From Pontimicrobium aquaticum (GTDB taxonomy: Bacteria > Bacteroidota > Bacteroidia > Flavobacteriales > Flavobacteriaceae): a DNA stretch of 64,000 nt. Under the pieces are notes generated by a model. It searched no databases. It saw only the letters and a program-made list of their open reading frames with translations, and was not told the DNA's origin. The translations under genes were made by a program, and so were the position numbers. Location: positions 62,001-126,000 of the forward strand of contig NZ_SUPL01000007.1 of NCBI RefSeq assembly GCF_005047595.1, given 5' to 3'. This document shows, one piece after another, positions 40,903-49,270 of the stretch. Each line of letters opens with the position of its first letter. Within the stretch, counting starts at the first letter, position 1.

Positions 40903-42309
40903 TTATTTAACTTTGGTTATTTGAGCCATTAATTCAGCTTCTGCACATAGTTTTCCATTTGCATATGCGTAACCTTGCATATGACAAATACCTCTTCTAA
41001 TTGGTGATATTAAAGAGCATTTAAAAATAAGGGTGTCTCCAGGTACTACTTTTTGTTTAAACTTAACATTATCCATTTTCATAAAGAACGTTAAATAGTT
41101 TTCTGGATCTGGCACTGTACTCAATACTAAAATACCACCTGTTTGTGCCATAGCTTCAACAATTAAAACTCCTGGCATTACTGGTGCTCCTGGAAAATGA
41201 CCAGCAAAGAAACCTTCGTTCATTGTGACATTTTTTGTGCCAATAACGTGTGATTTTGATAATTCAAAGACCTTATCTAGCAATAAAAACGGTTGCCTAT
41301 GCGGTAGCATGTTCATAATTTGATTAATATCCATTAACGGCTCTTGGTTTAAATCAATATTAGGAACGTTATTTCGTTTTTCAATCTTAATTATTTTTGC
41401 CATTTTTTTTGCAAACTGCGTGTTTACAAAATGTCCTGGTTTGTTAGCTATAACTTTACCTCTAATTTTTGTTCCAATGAGAGCTAAATCTCCAATAACA
41501 TCTAGTAATTTATGCCTTGCTGCTTCATTTGGGTGATGCAACGTTAAGTTGTCAAGAATACCATTTGGTTTTACTGATATATTATCTTTTTTAAATGCTT
41601 TTTTAAGACGTTCCATTGTTTCTGGAGATAACTCTTTATCTACATATACAATGGCATTGTTTAAATCTCCACCTTTAATTAATCCATTTTCTAGAAGCAT
41701 TTCTAATTCATGTAAAAAACTAAATGTCCTGGAGTCTGAAATTTCATTTTTAAATTTTGAAATATTAGTTAGCGTTGCATTTTGTGTGCCAAGAACTTTA
41801 GTTCCAAAATCGACCATTGTGGTAACTTGATAAGTATCAGCAGGAATTACTGTAATTTCGCTACCAGATTCTTCATCTATATATGAAACAACTTCTTTAA
41901 CCACATACTCTTCTATAAAAGCATTTTGCTCTACTTTTTCGGCAGATTCTAAGGCCTCTACAAAAAACTTTGAAGAACCATCCATTATTGGAGGTTCAGA
42001 AGCATCTAATTCAATAATTACATTATCAATTTGTAAACCAACTAATGCAGCTAAAACATGTTCACAGGTTTGAATAGTAACACCATTCTTTTCTAAACAT
42101 GTACCTCGCTGCGTATTTGTAACAAAGTTGGCATCTGCTTGTATTATTGGACTACCTTCTAAATCTATTCGTTTAAAAGTATAGCCATTATTAGCTTCGG
42201 CTGGTTTAAAGGTTAATGTAACATTTTTACCAGTATGTAATCCAACTCCAGTAAGCGAAACTTCTTTAGAGATAGTCTTTTGCTTAATTTCTGTACTAAT
42301 TACTGTCAT
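40903..42309 (-). CDS. lpxC/fabZ: Fused UDP-3-O-acyl-N-acetylglucosamine deacetylase / 3-hydroxyacyl-ACP dehydratase
   Basis: 468 residues, the fusion typical of Bacteroidota. LpxC part (1-about 305): [10 protein letters not shown], zinc His in [15 protein letters not shown] and [22 protein letters not shown] with the other zinc ligands. FabZ part (about 320-468): [13 protein letters not shown], catalytic [24 protein letters not shown]. It makes the committed deacetylation in lipid A synthesis and dehydrates hydroxyacyl-ACP, so lipid A and fatty acid synthesis are balanced in one protein. Overlaps lpxD by 14 bases. Confidence 0.96.
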   Translation of the reverse strand: MTVISTEIKQKTISKEVSLTGVGLHTGKNVTLTFKPAEANNGYTFKRIDLEGSPIIQADANFVTNTQRGTCLEKNGVTIQTCEHVLAALVGLQIDNVIIELDASEPPIMDGSSKFFVEALESAEKVEQNAFIEEYVVKEVVSYIDEESGSEITVIPADTYQVTTMVDFGTKVLGTQNATLTNISKFKNEISDSRTFSFLHELEMLLENGLIKGGDLNNAIVYVDKELSPETMERLKKAFKKDNISVKPNGILDNLTLHHPNEAARHKLLDVIGDLALIGTKIRGKVIANKPGHFVNTQFAKKMAKIIKIEKRNNVPNIDLNQEPLMDINQIMNMLPHRQPFLLLDKVFELSKSHVIGTKNVTMNEGFFAGHFPGAPVMPGVLIVEAMAQTGGILVLSTVPDPENYLTFFMKMDNVKFKQKVVPGDTLIFKCSLISPIRRGICHMQGYAYANGKLCAEAELMAQITKVK

Positions 42310-43324
42310 TTAATTTCTTTTCTATTTCGTTTAATCCTTTAACAATTTTTGGAAGATTTTTAAAGTGTACGTAAGATTTGTTATAATCACCATATGTTAA
42401 TGCAGGTGAACCTTGAAGCACTTCATTGTCTTTAACATTTCTTGTTATACCAGATTGAGCTTGAACCTTAACATTATTACCTATAGTAATATGGCCAACA
42501 ATTCCTACCTGACCTCCTATTTGGCAATTTTCGCCTATTTTTGTAGATCCTGCAATTCCTGTTTGGGCTGCTATAACGGTATTTTTACCTATCTCAACAT
42601 TGTGAGCTATTTGTATTTGATTATCAAGTTTTACTCCTCGCCTAATCACTGTTGATCCCAAAGTTGCTCTATCAATTGTGGTAGCTGCACCAACATCTAC
42701 ATAGTCTTCTAAAATAACATTACCTGTTTGTGGTACTTTGTTATATTCGCCTTTTTCATTTGGTGCAAAGCCAAAGCCATCAGCACCAATAATTACGCCT
42801 GAATTTATAATACAATGGCTACCAATAACTGTTTCTGAATATATTTTTGCACCAGAAAATAAAACTACATTATCTCCAATGGTTACATTATCACCAATAT
42901 AGCAACCAGGAAAAATCTTTACGTTATTACCAATTGACACATTGTCTCCTAGGTAAGAAAAAGCACCTAGATAAAGATTATCACCATATTTGGCTGTTTC
43001 TGAAATAAACGTTGGTTGTTCAATTCCAGATTTATTCATTTTTACTTGATTGTAATACTCTAATAACTTTGAAAATGCTTTGTAAGCATCATCAACCTTT
43101 ATTAAAGTGGTAGTTATTTTGGCTTCTGGCTCAAAATCTTTATTAACAATAGTTATAGAGGCTTTAGTCTCGTAAATAAATTGTGTGTATTTAGGGTTAG
43201 CTAAAAACGTTAAAGTTCCATCAGAACCTTCTTCAATTTTTGCAAGTTTAGAAACTTCAATGTCAGGATTTCCAACAACATCTCCTTCTAAAATCCCTGC
43301 TATTTGTGATGCGGTAAATTTCAC
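42296..43324 (-). CDS. lpxD: UDP-3-O-(3-hydroxymyristoyl)glucosamine N-acyltransferase
   Basis: 342 residues, full length. N-terminal uridine-binding domain ([19 protein letters not shown]), long hexapeptide beta-helix from [32 protein letters not shown], and catalytic His in [16 protein letters not shown]; helical C-terminus. Third acylation-type step of lipid A synthesis. Probably the first gene of the lpxD-lpxC/fabZ-lpxA-efp-lpxD-like transcript; TACTTTTG (43404-43397, minus strand) is a plausible -7 box. Confidence 0.95.
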   Translation of the reverse strand: MKFTASQIAGILEGDVVGNPDIEVSKLAKIEEGSDGTLTFLANPKYTQFIYETKASITIVNKDFEPEAKITTTLIKVDDAYKAFSKLLEYYNQVKMNKSGIEQPTFISETAKYGDNLYLGAFSYLGDNVSIGNNVKIFPGCYIGDNVTIGDNVVLFSGAKIYSETVIGSHCIINSGVIIGADGFGFAPNEKGEYNKVPQTGNVILEDYVDVGAATTIDRATLGSTVIRRGVKLDNQIQIAHNVEIGKNTVIAAQTGIAGSTKIGENCQIGGQVGIVGHITIGNNVKVQAQSGITRNVKDNEVLQGSPALTYGDYNKSYVHFKNLPKIVKGLNEIEKKLNDSN

Positions 43325-43415
43325 GCGAATTTGTTTATTGTGTTTAACTAATTAAGTACTTTTTAAATTAGGTCAAGAAATTAGTTTTAATTGTCGCAAA
43401 AGTATAAAAAATGTA

Positions 43416-44645
43416 CTAAAGTTTGCTCTTTGGGTAACATATATAATACTTAGTTACTGGTTTGGCTAAAGCTTTTAGGTTTAAATAGTCTGATGCCTTA
43501 GCAACTTCAACCACTTTTCCTGTTTTATAAAGAATATTTATTTGCTGGGATTTGCGTTGATAAGCTTGGTTAGAAATTTCTCCTCCAAACACAAAATATT
43601 CTGCTTCATTAGTACTAATATTATAAGTGTTTTTCAGACTCTCTATATGTTTATTAAGCTTATTGGTTTTTACTGGCTTGTTTTTTATTTTAATGCTTAG
43701 TAACTCTCTATTTACAATCATTTCGCTTAAGTTACTAAGTACAAAATCCTCATGATTTTGCCATTCTTTTAAAGCTGAAATAATATCATAATCATCTAGC
43801 TTAGAGAATATTTCTAAGCTTTCATCGGTAAATAAATCTTTTGTAATATCGTTATTTAAAAAATACATTAAAGGTTTGCTGGCAGTTAAATTATGTCCTG
43901 ATTTAATTAGTTCATTAGCTCTTTTTAAGGTTCTAATTAGTAATTGTTCAGCCGCCAATCCCGTTTTATGTAAATAGACTTGCCAATACATTAATCGGCG
44001 TGCAGTTAAAAACTTTTCGATACTGTAAATGCCTTTTTCTTCAATAACCAGTTCTTCGTCAACTACATTTAACATGGTTATTAAACGTTCGCTATTTACA
44101 TTACCTTCAGCCACTCCAGTGTAAAAGCTATCGCGTTTTAAATAATCGGCTCTATCCATATCTAACTGACTAGAAACTAGCTGATACAAGAACTTTCTAT
44201 GATAATCGCCTTTAAAAATTTTAATAGCAAGCGTTAAACTTCCGTTAAATTCTTCATTTAGTTTTTCCATAAAAAGTACCGAAATTTCTTCATGAGAAAT
44301 GCCATTTACAATACTATGCTCCATAGCATGGCTAAATGGCCCATGACCAATATCATGCAAAAGAATGGCTACTAAAAGTGCATTTTCTTCTTCTTCAGAA
44401 ATTGTAACTCCTTTAAAACGAAGTATTCTAATGGCTTTTTGCATTAAGTACATGCTTCCTAAAGCGTGATGAAAACGTGTGTGATGCGCTCCAGGATATA
44501 CTAAATACGATAACCCCATTTGTGTAATTCGACGTAAGCGCTGGAAATATTTATGCTCAATTAAATCGAAAATTAAAGAATTAGGAATAGTAATAAATCC
44601 GTAAATTGGGTCGTTAAATATTTTGAGTTTGTTCTTTGTGTTCAA
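43416..44645 (-). CDS. HD-domain phosphohydrolase (dNTPase-like)
   Basis: 409 residues. KIFNDPIYGFITIP at the start, and the metal-binding HD motif in RFHHALGSMYLM, LLHDIGHGPFSHAMEHS and SQLDMDRADYLKRDSFYTGV, the pattern of the dGTPase-related HD proteins next to lipid A genes in Bacteroidota. Nucleotide substrate unknown. Divergent from porX with only 35 bases between the starts; on the minus strand TATATTTG (44675-44668) fits a -7 box. Confidence 0.9.
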   Translation of the reverse strand: MNTKNKLKIFNDPIYGFITIPNSLIFDLIEHKYFQRLRRITQMGLSYLVYPGAHHTRFHHALGSMYLMQKAIRILRFKGVTISEEEENALLVAILLHDIGHGPFSHAMEHSIVNGISHEEISVLFMEKLNEEFNGSLTLAIKIFKGDYHRKFLYQLVSSQLDMDRADYLKRDSFYTGVAEGNVNSERLITMLNVVDEELVIEEKGIYSIEKFLTARRLMYWQVYLHKTGLAAEQLLIRTLKRANELIKSGHNLTASKPLMYFLNNDITKDLFTDESLEIFSKLDDYDIISALKEWQNHEDFVLSNLSEMIVNRELLSIKIKNKPVKTNKLNKHIESLKNTYNISTNEAEYFVFGGEISNQAYQRKSQQINILYKTGKVVEVAKASDYLNLKALAKPVTKYYICYPKSKL

Positions 44646-44680
44646 ACTTGTTTTTTTAAAAGTTATACAAATATAATTAT

Positions 44681-46231
44681 ATGAGCAACATAAACATCCT
44701 TTGGGTTGATGATGAAATAGATTTACTTAAACCACATATACTATTCTTAGAAAAGAAAAATTACAATGTAACGACTTGCCAAAGCGGAACTGAAGCTATC
44801 GAAATAATTGACAGTCAAAATTTTGATATTGTTTTTTTGGATGAAAACATGCCAGGACTTACAGGGTTAGAAACCTTATCTGAAATAAAAGAAAAACGTG
44901 CTAACATTCCTGTAGTAATGATTACCAAAAGTGAAGAGGAATATATTATGGAAGAAGCCATTGGAAGTAAAATTGCAGATTACCTGATTAAACCTGTAAA
45001 CCCTAATCAAATACTACTAAGCTTAAAAAAGAATTTAGACCACACGCGATTAGTTTCAGAAAAAACGACTTCAAATTACCAACAAGAGTTTAGGAAGATT
45101 GCTATGGATTTATCTATGGTCAATACTTTTGAAGAATGGACCAACCTATATCAAAAGCTTATTTATTGGGAAATGGAACTAGAGAACATTGATGATCCAG
45201 CCATGTTTGAAATTTTAGAGTCACAAAAAAGTGAAGCAAACACACAATTTGGAAAATTCATTGATAAAAACTATCAAAATTGGTTTGGTAACAGTGGAGC
45301 TCCAACCATGTCGCACACACTTTTTAGAGAAAAAGTAGTTCCAGAGCTAAGCAAAGAACAGCCTACATTGTTTATTGTAATAGATAATTTACGTTTCGAC
45401 CAATGGAAAGCTTTTGAGCCTATTATACAAAACTATTATAAAAAGGAATACGAAAAACCTTATTATAGTATTCTACCAACAGCCACGCAATATGCAAGAA
45501 ATGCTATTTTTTCTGGATTAATGCCAAGCGACATGGAACGTTTACATCCTAATTACTGGAAGAACGATACTGACGAAGGTGGCAAAAACATGTTTGAAAA
45601 TGAGTTTTTACAAGCACAGTTAAAACGTTTAGGGCTAACTCATCTAAAATGTGAATATTCAAAAATTTCAAGTTTAAAAGCAGGGAAAAAATTAGTTGAA
45701 AATTTTAAATCTAAAAAAGATAATGACTTAACTGTTGTGGTTTACAATTTTGTTGATATGCTTTCGCACTCAAAAACCGAAATGGAAGTTGTTAAGGAAT
45801 TAGCATCAAACGATAAAGCTTATAGGTCATTAACCGTTAGCTGGTTTAAAAACTCCCCGCTTCTTGAAATTATTCAGCAAGCACAACAAATGGGCTTTAA
45901 ATTAATAATCACTACAGATCATGGCACTATTAATGTTAAAAACCCATCAAAAGTTATTGGCGATAGGGATACCAGTTTAAACTTACGATATAAAACAGGT
46001 CGTAGTCTTACCTATGAAGACAAAGAAGTTTATGCTGTCACTAATCCAAAAGATATTCACTTACCTAGCTTAACAATGAGCAGTTCCTTTATTTTTGCAA
46101 AAGGTGATTTCTTTTTTGCATATCCTAATAATTACAACCATTACGTGAGTTATTATCGTAATACGTATCAACATGGAGGTGTATCGTTAGAAGAAGTAAT
46201 CATACCTTTTGCAGTATTAAATCCACGTTAA
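44681..46231 (+). CDS. porX: PorX, response regulator with PglZ-type domain (type IX secretion control)
   Basis: 516 residues. Receiver domain (1-about 120) with ILWVDDEIDLL, phospho-acceptor Asp in VFLDENMPG and conserved Lys in DYLIKPVNP. The long C-terminal domain belongs to the PglZ/alkaline-phosphatase superfamily: VIDNLRFDQW, YSILPTATQYARNAIFSGLMP, VVVYNFVDMLSHSK and ITTDHGT. In Porphyromonas PorX controls type IX secretion genes and acts as a nucleotide-linked phosphodiesterase. The secreted T9SS substrate at 49271 shows that the pathway is in use here. Confidence 0.93.
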   Translation: MSNINILWVDDEIDLLKPHILFLEKKNYNVTTCQSGTEAIEIIDSQNFDIVFLDENMPGLTGLETLSEIKEKRANIPVVMITKSEEEYIMEEAIGSKIADYLIKPVNPNQILLSLKKNLDHTRLVSEKTTSNYQQEFRKIAMDLSMVNTFEEWTNLYQKLIYWEMELENIDDPAMFEILESQKSEANTQFGKFIDKNYQNWFGNSGAPTMSHTLFREKVVPELSKEQPTLFIVIDNLRFDQWKAFEPIIQNYYKKEYEKPYYSILPTATQYARNAIFSGLMPSDMERLHPNYWKNDTDEGGKNMFENEFLQAQLKRLGLTHLKCEYSKISSLKAGKKLVENFKSKKDNDLTVVVYNFVDMLSHSKTEMEVVKELASNDKAYRSLTVSWFKNSPLLEIIQQAQQMGFKLIITTDHGTINVKNPSKVIGDRDTSLNLRYKTGRSLTYEDKEVYAVTNPKDIHLPSLTMSSSFIFAKGDFFFAYPNNYNHYVSYYRNTYQHGGVSLEEVIIPFAVLNPR

Positions 46232-46317
46232 AAAATCCATAAAAAGTAAAAAACATCGATGAAATACTGTTTTATGTTGTATTTTTATTATATTAGCACT
46301 ATAATTGCACAAAAATT

Positions 46318-46743
46318 TTGCAGTTGAAAACGATATTTGACATTCAATCTATTGATAATGTGGCTAAAGAGTTGTTAGCAAACGCTAAGCATAAAACCAT
46401 TTTATTTTATGGAGACATGGGAGTTGGAAAGACCACACTTATTAGTGCTTTGGTAAAAGCACTTGGAGGTACTGACGAAACTTCTAGTCCAACATTTTCA
46501 ATAGTAAATGAATATAAGGTTAATGATGATATTGTGTATCATTTTGACTTTTATAGAATTAATGATGAAACTGAGGTATTAGATATAGGTATTGAAGATT
46601 ATTTTTACTCAGGACATTGGAATTTTATAGAATGGCCTGAAAAAATAGAAGGAATTTTGCCAAATGAAGCAGATATTTCTTACATAAAAATGAATAATGA
46701 CGGTTCCCGAACATTAGAATTAGGTGTTTTTGGAAAGAAATAA
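46318..46743 (+). CDS. tsaE: tRNA threonylcarbamoyladenosine biosynthesis protein TsaE
   Basis: 141 residues. P-loop GDMGVGKTTLISAL, SSPTFSIVNEY and FYRINDETEVLDIGIEDY. ATPase that works with TsaB and TsaD to make t6A37 in tRNAs decoding ANN codons. The frame has no ATG; the start is TTG at 46318 (an in-frame stop lies at 46294), a point that automated starts could misplace. Follows porX by 86 bases. Confidence 0.92.
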   Translation: MQLKTIFDIQSIDNVAKELLANAKHKTILFYGDMGVGKTTLISALVKALGGTDETSSPTFSIVNEYKVNDDIVYHFDFYRINDETEVLDIGIEDYFYSGHWNFIEWPEKIEGILPNEADISYIKMNNDGSRTLELGVFGKK

Positions 46744-46806
46744 TAAATAAATTAAAAAAAAATTGTAAAAAAACTGGCTTTGCACCCCAAACAAAAATCA
46801 ACAAAT

Positions 46807-46821
46807 TACGGTTTTTCCGTA
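46807..46821. promoter_or_regulatory. Inverted repeat TACGG-N5-CCGTA, operator candidate
   Basis: A perfect short inverted repeat TACGG (46807-46811) TTTTT CCGTA (46817-46821), about 100 bases before the small secreted-peptide gene. It stands out from the AT-rich surroundings and is a likely binding site for a dimeric regulator. Confidence 0.5.
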
Positions 46822-46886
46822 GCTTGAAAGCCGCATAAATAAAGGGTTTTAACATTTTGTTAACACTTTTAAGAAGTCTTATAATC

Positions 46887-46894
46887 TATCTTTG
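46887..46894 (+). promoter_or_regulatory. -7 box of the small secreted-peptide gene
   Basis: TATCTTTG fits TAnnTTTG; the gene starts 31 bases after it. The nearest TTTG upstream (46856-46859) leaves a 27-base spacer, longer than usual. Confidence 0.5.
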
Positions 46895-46924
46895 TAGTGA
46901 TTAATTAATTAAATCCCTTGAATT

Positions 46925-47068
46925 ATGAAAACAAAAAAGTATTTAATAGCAATAGCTATTTTCGGTGGTGTATTGTTTACAGCGCAAGCAACTAATTTAT
47001 TAGACTTAAATGAGCAATTCACAACAAAAATCGACAAAAAGGACATCAAGCTTCCGAAGAACGGATAA
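46925..47068 (+). CDS. Small secreted peptide (47 aa)
   Basis: A 47-residue frame starting MKTKKYLIAIAIFGGVLFTA, a signal peptide (cleavage near residue 21-22, AQA), leaving a 25-residue mature peptide rich in Lys, Asp and Asn. It overlaps the start of the next gene by 59 bases in another frame. Promoter-like TATCTTTG and an inverted repeat lie upstream. I recall short proteins of this type before membrane-protein genes in other flavobacteria; their role is unknown. Confidence 0.65.
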   Translation: MKTKKYLIAIAIFGGVLFTAQATNLLDLNEQFTTKIDKKDIKLPKNG

Positions 47069-47564
47069 GCGAGTTTTTAAAAAGTCCATATTAGGAGGTA
47101 GTATTGTAGCTACATTAATTGCTGCTACGCCCTTAATTTTTAATTTATATCAAAGTGTTCCAGATACTAAAATTTGGGACACTTTTTTGTTCACATATGA
47201 AAGTGGGTGGTACGAAAGTGCGGCGGTAAGTGCTTGGACTTTAATGGGAAAGCTTGTACCTCTAATGCTTTTAATTATATGGTTTTTTACAAATAAACAT
47301 TGGTGGTATCATTCATTAATAGTGCCTATAGCTATGTACATATACCAGATTATTGAAATCATAAACAGTGACTTAGAGGCTATTGATAAAGATTTAATTT
47401 TATACTTATTACCAGTCATGGCAATTATAATTCCTTCTATTTATTTAATAAAAGCAAAAATGTTTAATAAAATAAATAGTGCCGATAAATCTCTTGAAGA
47501 GTTAGAAGAAGAATTTAAAGTAGGTGGTAAAGGCTTTTGGGGAAAGTTATCGGATTATTTTTAA
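47010..47564 (+). CDS. Membrane protein of unknown function
   Basis: 184 residues with four hydrophobic stretches (about 28-46, 70-92, 99-115, 126-145), a charged N-terminus (STKRTSSFRRTDKRVFKK) and an acidic C-terminus (EELEEEFKV). No motif. Starts within the end of the small secreted-peptide gene, so translation may be coupled. A conserved flavobacterial protein by my memory, with unknown role. Confidence 0.75.
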   Translation: MSNSQQKSTKRTSSFRRTDKRVFKKSILGGSIVATLIAATPLIFNLYQSVPDTKIWDTFLFTYESGWYESAAVSAWTLMGKLVPLMLLIIWFFTNKHWWYHSLIVPIAMYIYQIIEIINSDLEAIDKDLILYLLPVMAIIIPSIYLIKAKMFNKINSADKSLEELEEEFKVGGKGFWGKLSDYF

Positions 47565-47630
47565 TATTAAACAAACTATAAATTAGAATTTTAAAATTTA
47601 TTTGTAATTTGGTTTTTCAATAACCAAACT

Positions 47631-48830
47631 ATGAGTAAATCTCTCTCTCCTTTTACTAAAGAGCAATTGCTTCCGCAGGAAGAAACCCTAGAAGTTTTAA
47701 AACATAAAGGCAACTTATTTATTGGTATTCCCAAAGAAACGTCGCTTCAAGAAAAGCGCGTATGCTTAACACCTGATGCTGTATCTGCACTTATTAATAA
47801 TGGACATCGTGTATTGTTGGAATCTGGAGCTGGTGTTGGTGCTAACTTTAAAGACAAAGATTATAGCGAAGCTGGTGCCGAAATAACTAAAGATACTTCT
47901 AAAGTATTTTCTTGCCCTATTTTATTAAAAGTGGAACCGCCATCGCTTGATGAGATTAAGCTCATTAATCCGCAAACCATTTTAATTTCTGCGTTGCAAT
48001 TAAAAACGCAAAACAAAGCTTATTTTGAAGCATTAGCTGCAAAGCGTGTAACTGCTATTGGTTTTGAATTTATTAGAGATGAAGATGGTGCATATCCAGC
48101 TGTAAGACAGTTAAGTGAGATTGCAGGAACTGCTTCGGTATTAATAGCCTCAGAACTACTATCTAATGTAAACAATGGTAATGGTTTGCTATTTGGTAAT
48201 ATAAGTGGTGTCCCTCCTATCCAGATTGTTATTATAGGTGCAGGAACTGTTGGTGAGTTTGCTATAAAATCTGCCTTAGGTTTAGGTGCAAATGTTAAGG
48301 TGTTTGATAGCTCTATTTCTAAGTTACGAATGCTTCAAAGTAATTTGGGATGCTCTTTGTACACCTCAACCATGCAACCAAAAAATTTACTTAAAGCACT
48401 TAAACGTTGTGATGTGGCTATTGGTGCTGTTAGAGGTAAAAATAGAGCACCAGTATTAGTTAGTGATGATATGGTACAAAACATGAAAACAGGGTCTGTA
48501 ATTATAGATGTAAGTATAGATATGGGAGGTTGTTTTGAAACTAGCGAAATTACCACACATAATAAACCAACTTTTGTTAAGCATGATGTAATACACTATT
48601 GTGTACCAAATATTCCAGCAAGATATTCTAGAACTGCATCAGTATCAATTAGTAACATGTTTACGCCTTACCTTTTAGAAATTGCGGAAAATGGAGGTTT
48701 AGAAAATGCGCTTCGATTTGATCGTGGTTTAAAAAATGGATTGTATTTTTACCACGGAATTTTAACTAACAAATCTGTAGCAGATTGGTTTGACTTAGAT
48801 TATAGTGATGCCAATCTATTAATTTTTTAA
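47631..48830 (+). CDS. ald: Alanine dehydrogenase
   Basis: 399 residues, somewhat longer at the N-terminus than typical Ald (about 370). Motifs: IGIPKETSLQEKRVCLTPDAV, NAD site IVIIGAGTVGEFAIKSALGLGANVKVFD (about 195-220), DVAIGAVRGKNRAPVLVSDDMVQNMKTGSVIIDVSIDMGGCFETS, and YCVPNIPARYSRTASVSISN. It interconverts alanine and pyruvate with NAD. The transhydrogenase alpha subunit has a related fold, but the C-terminal membrane part is missing here, so Ald is the better call. Confidence 0.92.
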   Translation: MSKSLSPFTKEQLLPQEETLEVLKHKGNLFIGIPKETSLQEKRVCLTPDAVSALINNGHRVLLESGAGVGANFKDKDYSEAGAEITKDTSKVFSCPILLKVEPPSLDEIKLINPQTILISALQLKTQNKAYFEALAAKRVTAIGFEFIRDEDGAYPAVRQLSEIAGTASVLIASELLSNVNNGNGLLFGNISGVPPIQIVIIGAGTVGEFAIKSALGLGANVKVFDSSISKLRMLQSNLGCSLYTSTMQPKNLLKALKRCDVAIGAVRGKNRAPVLVSDDMVQNMKTGSVIIDVSIDMGGCFETSEITTHNKPTFVKHDVIHYCVPNIPARYSRTASVSISNMFTPYLLEIAENGGLENALRFDRGLKNGLYFYHGILTNKSVADWFDLDYSDANLLIF

Positions 48831-48842
48831 GCGCAAAAATAA

Positions 48843-49214
48843 ATGAAACTTATTCAACGTGTTGGATACTACTTAGGTGGTTTTTCGATTGGACTTATAC
48901 TATTAGCATTTTTTTTAAGTGGTAAAAAAATATCGTGTAGCTATGGTCCAAATGCTAGAGTTATAAAAAACATCAATATTAAGCCATTACAATACTCCGA
49001 AGCATCACTTCAATACATTGAAAATAAAAAAGTAGATACGGCATTAATTAGTAGCACCCTAAAAAAAGGGAATGTCAACTTTTCTTTAAGCAATACTAAA
49101 TTAGACTCTTGTAAGATTTATGTGATTGAAAAAGACTTTAAACAAACTGAAATACAATTAACTGTCGAAAATTGTGATAGTCTAGCAATTTTAAAAAGTA
49201 TCATCGTTAATTAA
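48843..49214 (+). CDS. DUF4258-type small protein with N-terminal membrane anchor
   Basis: 123 residues. One membrane helix (about 8-26), then LQYIENKKVDTALISSTLKKGNVNFSLSN and IYVIEKDFKQTEIQLTVENCDS, a pattern matching the DUF4258-like proteins found next to alanine dehydrogenase in flavobacteria. No known function. Starts 12 bases after ald, so they are co-transcribed. Confidence 0.75.
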   Translation: MKLIQRVGYYLGGFSIGLILLAFFLSGKKISCSYGPNARVIKNINIKPLQYSEASLQYIENKKVDTALISSTLKKGNVNFSLSNTKLDSCKIYVIEKDFKQTEIQLTVENCDSLAILKSIIVN

Positions 49215-49247
49215 AACACCCAACAAAATATACTTTGTTGAGTGTTT
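49214..49247. terminator. Terminator between the DUF4258-type gene and the T9SS protein gene
   Basis: AAACACCCAACAAA (49214-49227) pairs with TTTGTTGAGTGTTT (49234-49247) with one mismatch. A and T tracts flank it, so it can serve both convergent genes. Confidence 0.75.
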
Positions 49248-49270
49248 CTCTACCTAATAAAATGCTTTTA

